This document shows positions 6,563 to 9,472 of a stretch of DNA of 9,472 nt, piece by piece. A program made the translations under genes and the position numbers. Each line of letters begins with the position of its first letter. Position 1 is the stretch's first letter. The notes below the pieces were generated by a model, which saw only the letters and a list, made by a program, of their open reading frames with translations, searched no databases and had not been told where the DNA came from. Source of the DNA: Comamonadaceae bacterium (GTDB taxonomy: Bacteria; Pseudomonadota; Gammaproteobacteria; Burkholderiales; Burkholderiaceae_C); the NCBI GenBank assembly GCA_027490555.1, contig JAIXXW010000392.1, forward strand, positions 1 to 9,472. The letters run 5' to 3'.

Positions 6563-8047
6563 ATGAACCGTGAAATGTTGATGTTGGTCGATGCCATCTC
6601 ACGCGAAAAAAACGTGGAGCGCGACGTGGTTTTCGGTGCCGTCGAAGCCGCCTTGGCCCAGGCCACCAAAAAGCTCTATGCCGGCGATGTGGACATCCGC
6701 GTGTCGCTGGACCGGGACAGCGGTAACTACGAGACTTTCCGCCGCTGGCATGTGGTGCCCGATGAGGCCGGTCTGCAATTGCCCGATCAGGAGATCCTGC
6801 TGTTTGAAGCCAAAGAGCAAATCCCGGACATCGAGGTCGACGAATACATCGAGGAGCCGATCGAATCCTTGCCAATTGGCCGGATTGGCGCGATGGCCGC
6901 CAAGCAGGTGATCTTGCAAAAAATCCGGGATGCCGAGCGCGAAATGCTGCTCAACGACTTCATGTCGCGCGGCGAGAAGATTTTTGTCGGCACCGTCAAG
7001 CGAATGGACAAGGGCGACATCATTTGCGAGGCCGGTCGCATCGAAGGCCGTCTGCGCCGCAGCGAAATGATCCCCAAGGAAAACCTGCGCAGCGGTGACC
7101 GTGTGCGCGCCATGATCATGGAAGTGGACATGACCCTGCGCAGCGCCCCCATCTTGCTGTCGCGTTCGTCGCCCGAGTTCATGATCGAACTCTTCCGCCA
7201 GGAAGTGCCCGAGATCGAACAGGGTTTGCTCGAGATCAAGACCTGCGCCCGGGACCCTGGCTCGCGCGCCAAAATCGCGGTCGTGTCCCATGACAAACGC
7301 GTCGATCCGATTGGCACCTGTGTGGGCGTGCGCGGCACCCGTGTCAATGCCGTGACCAACGAACTGGCTGGCGAGCGGGTGGACATTGTGCTGTGGAGTG
7401 AAGACCCCGCGCAGTTCGTGATCGGTGCCCTGGCACCTGCCAATGTGCAATCCATCGTGGTGGACGAAGAAAAGCACGCCATGGATGTGGTGGTGGACGA
7501 AGAAAACCTGGCCATCGCGATCGGCCGTGGCGGTCAAAACGTGCGCTTGGCATCCGACCTCACCGGCTGGAAGATCAACATCATGGACGCTGCCGAATCC
7601 GCGCAAAAGCAGGCCGAAGAGACCACCGGCATCCGCCAGCTGTTCATGGAAAAGCTCGATGTGGACCAGGAAATCGCCGACATCCTGATCTCCGAGGGCT
7701 TCACCAGCCTCGAAGAGGTGGCCTATGTGCCCCTGCAAGAGATGCTGGAGATCGAAAGTTTCGACGAGGACACCGTCAACGAGCTGCGCTCCCGCGCCAA
7801 AGACGCCTTGCTGACCCTGGAAATTGCACGCGAAGAAAGTGTGGAAGATGTGTCCCAGGACCTGCGCGACCTGCCAGGCTTGACGCCCGAGCTGATTTCC
7901 AAACTGGTGGAAGCCGGTATCCACACCCGCGACGACCTGGCCGACCTGGCCACCGACGAATTGACCGAGATCACCGGTCAAGACGCCGAGTCGGCCACCG
8001 CCCTGATCATGAAAGCCCGCGAACATTGGTTCGCTGGCCAGGCCTGA
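6563..8047 (+). CDS. nusA: Transcription termination/antitermination factor NusA
   Basis: NusA binds RNA polymerase and nascent RNA, and affects pausing, intrinsic termination and antitermination. The protein has 494 residues, almost exactly the E. coli length, which includes the two C-terminal acidic repeats. Domains in order: N-terminal polymerase-binding domain (about 1-135, starting MNREMLMLVDAISREKNVERD), S1 domain (about 137-200, GEKIFVGTVKRMDKGDIICE), KH1 (about 230-285, loop GVRG at 255-258), KH2 (about 300-345, loop GRGG at 321-324, then QNVRLASDLTGWKINI), acidic repeat 1 (about 362-415) and acidic repeat 2 (about 435-490). Both KH loops keep their glycines. The ATG at 6563 has a strong ribosome-binding site. 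In other bacteria NusA levels feed back on this operon; the hairpin at 5860-5891 would be a natural target here, which is inference. Confidence 0.97.
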   Translation: MNREMLMLVDAISREKNVERDVVFGAVEAALAQATKKLYAGDVDIRVSLDRDSGNYETFRRWHVVPDEAGLQLPDQEILLFEAKEQIPDIEVDEYIEEPIESLPIGRIGAMAAKQVILQKIRDAEREMLLNDFMSRGEKIFVGTVKRMDKGDIICEAGRIEGRLRRSEMIPKENLRSGDRVRAMIMEVDMTLRSAPILLSRSSPEFMIELFRQEVPEIEQGLLEIKTCARDPGSRAKIAVVSHDKRVDPIGTCVGVRGTRVNAVTNELAGERVDIVLWSEDPAQFVIGALAPANVQSIVVDEEKHAMDVVVDEENLAIAIGRGGQNVRLASDLTGWKINIMDAAESAQKQAEETTGIRQLFMEKLDVDQEIADILISEGFTSLEEVAYVPLQEMLEIESFDEDTVNELRSRAKDALLTLEIAREESVEDVSQDLRDLPGLTPELISKLVEAGIHTRDDLADLATDELTEITGQDAESATALIMKAREHWFAGQA

Positions 8048-8054
8048 AGCTCAT

Positions 8055-8059
8055 GGAGG
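8055..8059 (+). promoter_or_regulatory. Ribosome-binding site of infB
   Basis: GGAGG is a strong Shine-Dalgarno core but lies 13 nt before the infB ATG at 8073, longer than usual. It also lies inside a three-codon frame, ATG GAG GCT TGA (8053-8064). The 25-nt gap between nusA and infB shows no terminator or promoter. Confidence 0.6.
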
Positions 8060-8072
8060 CTTGAACAAAATT

Positions 8073-9472
8073 ATGTCCAGTACCACTGTTGCCGAGTTCG
8101 CCAATGAACTCAAAAAATCTGCCGACGTCTTGTTGGATCAATTGCGATCCGCAGGCGTGACGAAGGCCTCTGCCAGCGACCCGCTGACCGATGCCGACAA
8201 GCAAAAATTACTCAGCTACCTGCAAGCCAGCCACGGCACCGTCACGGCGGACCGCAAAAAGATCACGCTGGTCAAAAAGTCCACCAGCGAGATCAAACAG
8301 GCCGATGCTTCGGGCAAGGCCCGCACGATCCAGGTAGAAGTGCGCAAAAAGCGCACACTCATCAAGCGCGACGATGAGTCTGGACTGCCCTCGGGCCTGG
8401 CCAGCACCGACCATGCCGATCTGGCACGCCGGGAAGAGGAAGCCCGCCGTCAGGCCGAGATGATCAGCCGTCAAGAGCAGGAACTGGCCGAGCAACGCCG
8501 CCAGCGAGAAGCCCAAGAGGCCAAGGAACTCGCCGAAATGGCGGCCCGGCAAGCGCAGGCGGAAGCCGAAGCCCGTGCCCAGGCCGCAGCCCTGGCTGCA
8601 GGGCAGGCTGGAGAAGACCAGCCCACCTTGAGCCGTGCCGAGCGTGAACAACGGGCCCGTGCAGAGGCCGCCAGCATCAATGCCGCTTCACAGCACAAGA
8701 CGGCCGCCACACCCTCTGCCGAAGACAAGGCCCTGGAGACTGCGGCAGCCAAAGCCAAAGCCGACCAGGCTGAGCGCGATGCGGCTGCCCTGAAAGCGGC
8801 AGCAGAGTCCAAAGCCAAAGCCGAGGAAGAGACCGCTCGCGCCCAAGAACTCGAAGCCCGCCGGCGCAAAGCCCTGGCCGAAGCCGAGGCCATTCGCAGC
8901 ATGATGAATGCGCCGAAAAAGGTCTTGGTGGCCAAAAAAGAAGAACCCAAGGCAGAGGCCAAACCCGCGGTCAAAGGCACCCTGCACAAACCGGCAGGCA
9001 CACCGTCGCCCGGTGCCCGCGCCGCAGCCCAGGCAGCCGCTCCGGCCTCTGCAGGGGGCAACAAAGAGGTCAAATCCGCCAAGCTGTCCTCGAGCTGGGC
9101 CGGCGATCCGGCCAAAAAGAAAGCCATCCCCACGCGTGGCGACACCAGCGGGGGTGTGGGTCGCAACAACTGGCGCTCGGGACCGCGTGGTCGCCGAAGC
9201 GGTGACCGCGACCGTGACGAGGAGCACAGCCAGAATGCACCGGCAGAGGTGCGCGTGCTCGAAGTGCACGTGCCCGAAACCATCACCGTGGCCGAGTTGG
9301 CACACAAGATGGCGATCAAGGCTTCCGAGGTCATCAAGCACCTGATGAAACTTGGCCAGATGGCCACCATGAACCAGCCCCTGGACCAGGACACCGCCAT
9401 GATCGTGGTGGAAGAAATGGGCCACAAGGCGGTGGTGGCGGCGCTGGACGATCCGGAAGCGTTCACCGACGA
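8073..9472 (+). CDS. infB: Translation initiation factor IF-2, N-terminal part (cut by window edge)
   Basis: IF-2 is the GTPase that brings formyl-methionyl initiator tRNA to the 30S subunit and promotes subunit joining. The window holds 466 codons and no stop. From ATG 8073: an IF2_N domain (about 1-55, MSSTTVAEFANELKKSADVLLDQL), the IF-2-associated segment (about 60-96, KKITLVKKS then TIQVEVRKKRTLIKR), then a long Ala/Glu/Arg/Lys-rich charged linker (about 105-370). This linker is likely helical early on and disordered later, with a Gly/Arg-rich basic end RNNWRSGPRGRRSGDRDRD. A second IF2_N-like domain follows (about 388-455, VRVLEVHVPETITVAELAHKMAIKASEVIKHLMKLG). The G domain and the tRNA-binding domains lie beyond the right edge. 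The gene starts 25 nt after nusA in the conserved operon order. An internal Met at codon 156 could give a shorter isoform. Confidence 0.96.
   Translation, partial: MSSTTVAEFANELKKSADVLLDQLRSAGVTKASASDPLTDADKQKLLSYLQASHGTVTADRKKITLVKKSTSEIKQADASGKARTIQVEVRKKRTLIKRDDESGLPSGLASTDHADLARREEEARRQAEMISRQEQELAEQRRQREAQEAKELAEMAARQAQAEAEARAQAAALAAGQAGEDQPTLSRAEREQRARAEAASINAASQHKTAATPSAEDKALETAAAKAKADQAERDAAALKAAAESKAKAEEETARAQELEARRRKALAEAEAIRSMMNAPKKVLVAKKEEPKAEAKPAVKGTLHKPAGTPSPGARAAAQAAAPASAGGNKEVKSAKLSSSWAGDPAKKKAIPTRGDTSGGVGRNNWRSGPRGRRSGDRDRDEEHSQNAPAEVRVLEVHVPETITVAELAHKMAIKASEVIKHLMKLGQMATMNQPLDQDTAMIVVEEMGHKAVVAALDDPEAFTD
8749..8824 (+). repeat. Two 16-bp direct repeats 60 bp apart in the infB linker
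   Basis: The 16-mer CCAAAGCCAAAGCCGA occurs at 8749-8764 and exactly again at 8809-8824, a period of 60 bp or 20 codons. Both copies encode KAKA-type segments in the charged linker of IF-2. The sequence between the copies is only loosely similar, so this is a decayed duplication or low-complexity drift, not a mobile element. Confidence 0.6.

Noticed and set aside
6871..6889. Palindrome GCCAATTGGC followed by ATTGGC, which could form a hairpin within nusA
   Set aside because: It encodes conserved-looking NusA residues LPIGRIG and lies mid-gene with no regulatory context; most likely a codon coincidence.
7424..7437. GGTGCC-CT-GGCACC inverted repeat within nusA
   Set aside because: The 2-nt loop is too small for a stable RNA hairpin, and the bases are explained by the GALAP codons of the KH region.
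6599..8026. A 475-codon minus-strand open frame opposite nusA
   Set aside because: It mirrors NusA codons almost end to end and has no protein-like motif pattern; no promoter or ribosome-binding site supports it.
8932..8942. A6 run in infB considered as a programmed -1 frameshift site
   Set aside because: The reading phase is GCC AAA AAA GAA, so no X XXY YYZ heptamer is in frame, and lysine-rich linker codons explain the run.
8471..9466. A 331-codon minus-strand open frame opposite infB
   Set aside because: It is rich in Ala and Ser because the opposite strand encodes the Ala/Glu/Arg-rich linker. The plus-strand IF-2 frame is certain.

Overview
The window looks like ordinary core chromosome of a high-GC betaproteobacterium. 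The RimP, NusA and IF-2 sequences and the order rimP-nusA-infB fit Burkholderiales, probably the family Comamonadaceae; I cannot name a genus from sequence alone. I see no tRNA, rRNA, CRISPR array, insertion sequence, phage gene or sign of recent transfer, and base composition looks even throughout.

Layout: (1) 1-167, minus strand: the first 55 codons of fabI (enoyl-ACP reductase), running off the left edge. (2) 205-5782, plus strand: a complete yejABEF-type ABC importer operon, with a periplasmic binding protein, two permeases and one double-ATPase protein. Its genes are 3 nt apart or overlap by ATGA, so they are almost certainly co-transcribed and translationally coupled. (3) 5783-5926: a 144-bp AT-richer gap, the only real regulatory region here, with a candidate -10 box followed at once by a strong intrinsic-terminator hairpin. 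(4) 5927 to the right edge, plus strand: rimP, nusA and the first 466 codons of infB, the conserved transcription/translation operon. The GTPase domain of IF-2 lies beyond the window.

The Yej proteins form one importer: YejA captures a peptide-like ligand in the periplasm, YejB and YejE form the membrane channel, and YejF supplies both ATPase sites. The relatives of this system import microcin C, other peptides or muropeptides. RimP matures the 30S subunit, NusA controls pausing, termination and antitermination by RNA polymerase, and IF-2 brings initiator tRNA to the ribosome. The hairpin ahead of rimP is therefore well placed for feedback by NusA.

I found no convincing new multi-gene system. 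The points most worth a second look are the promoter-plus-terminator leader before rimP (with an outer stem that would tie up the U-tract), the paired hairpins between rimP and nusA, the very tight fabI/yejA divergence, and a possible internal start in infB.
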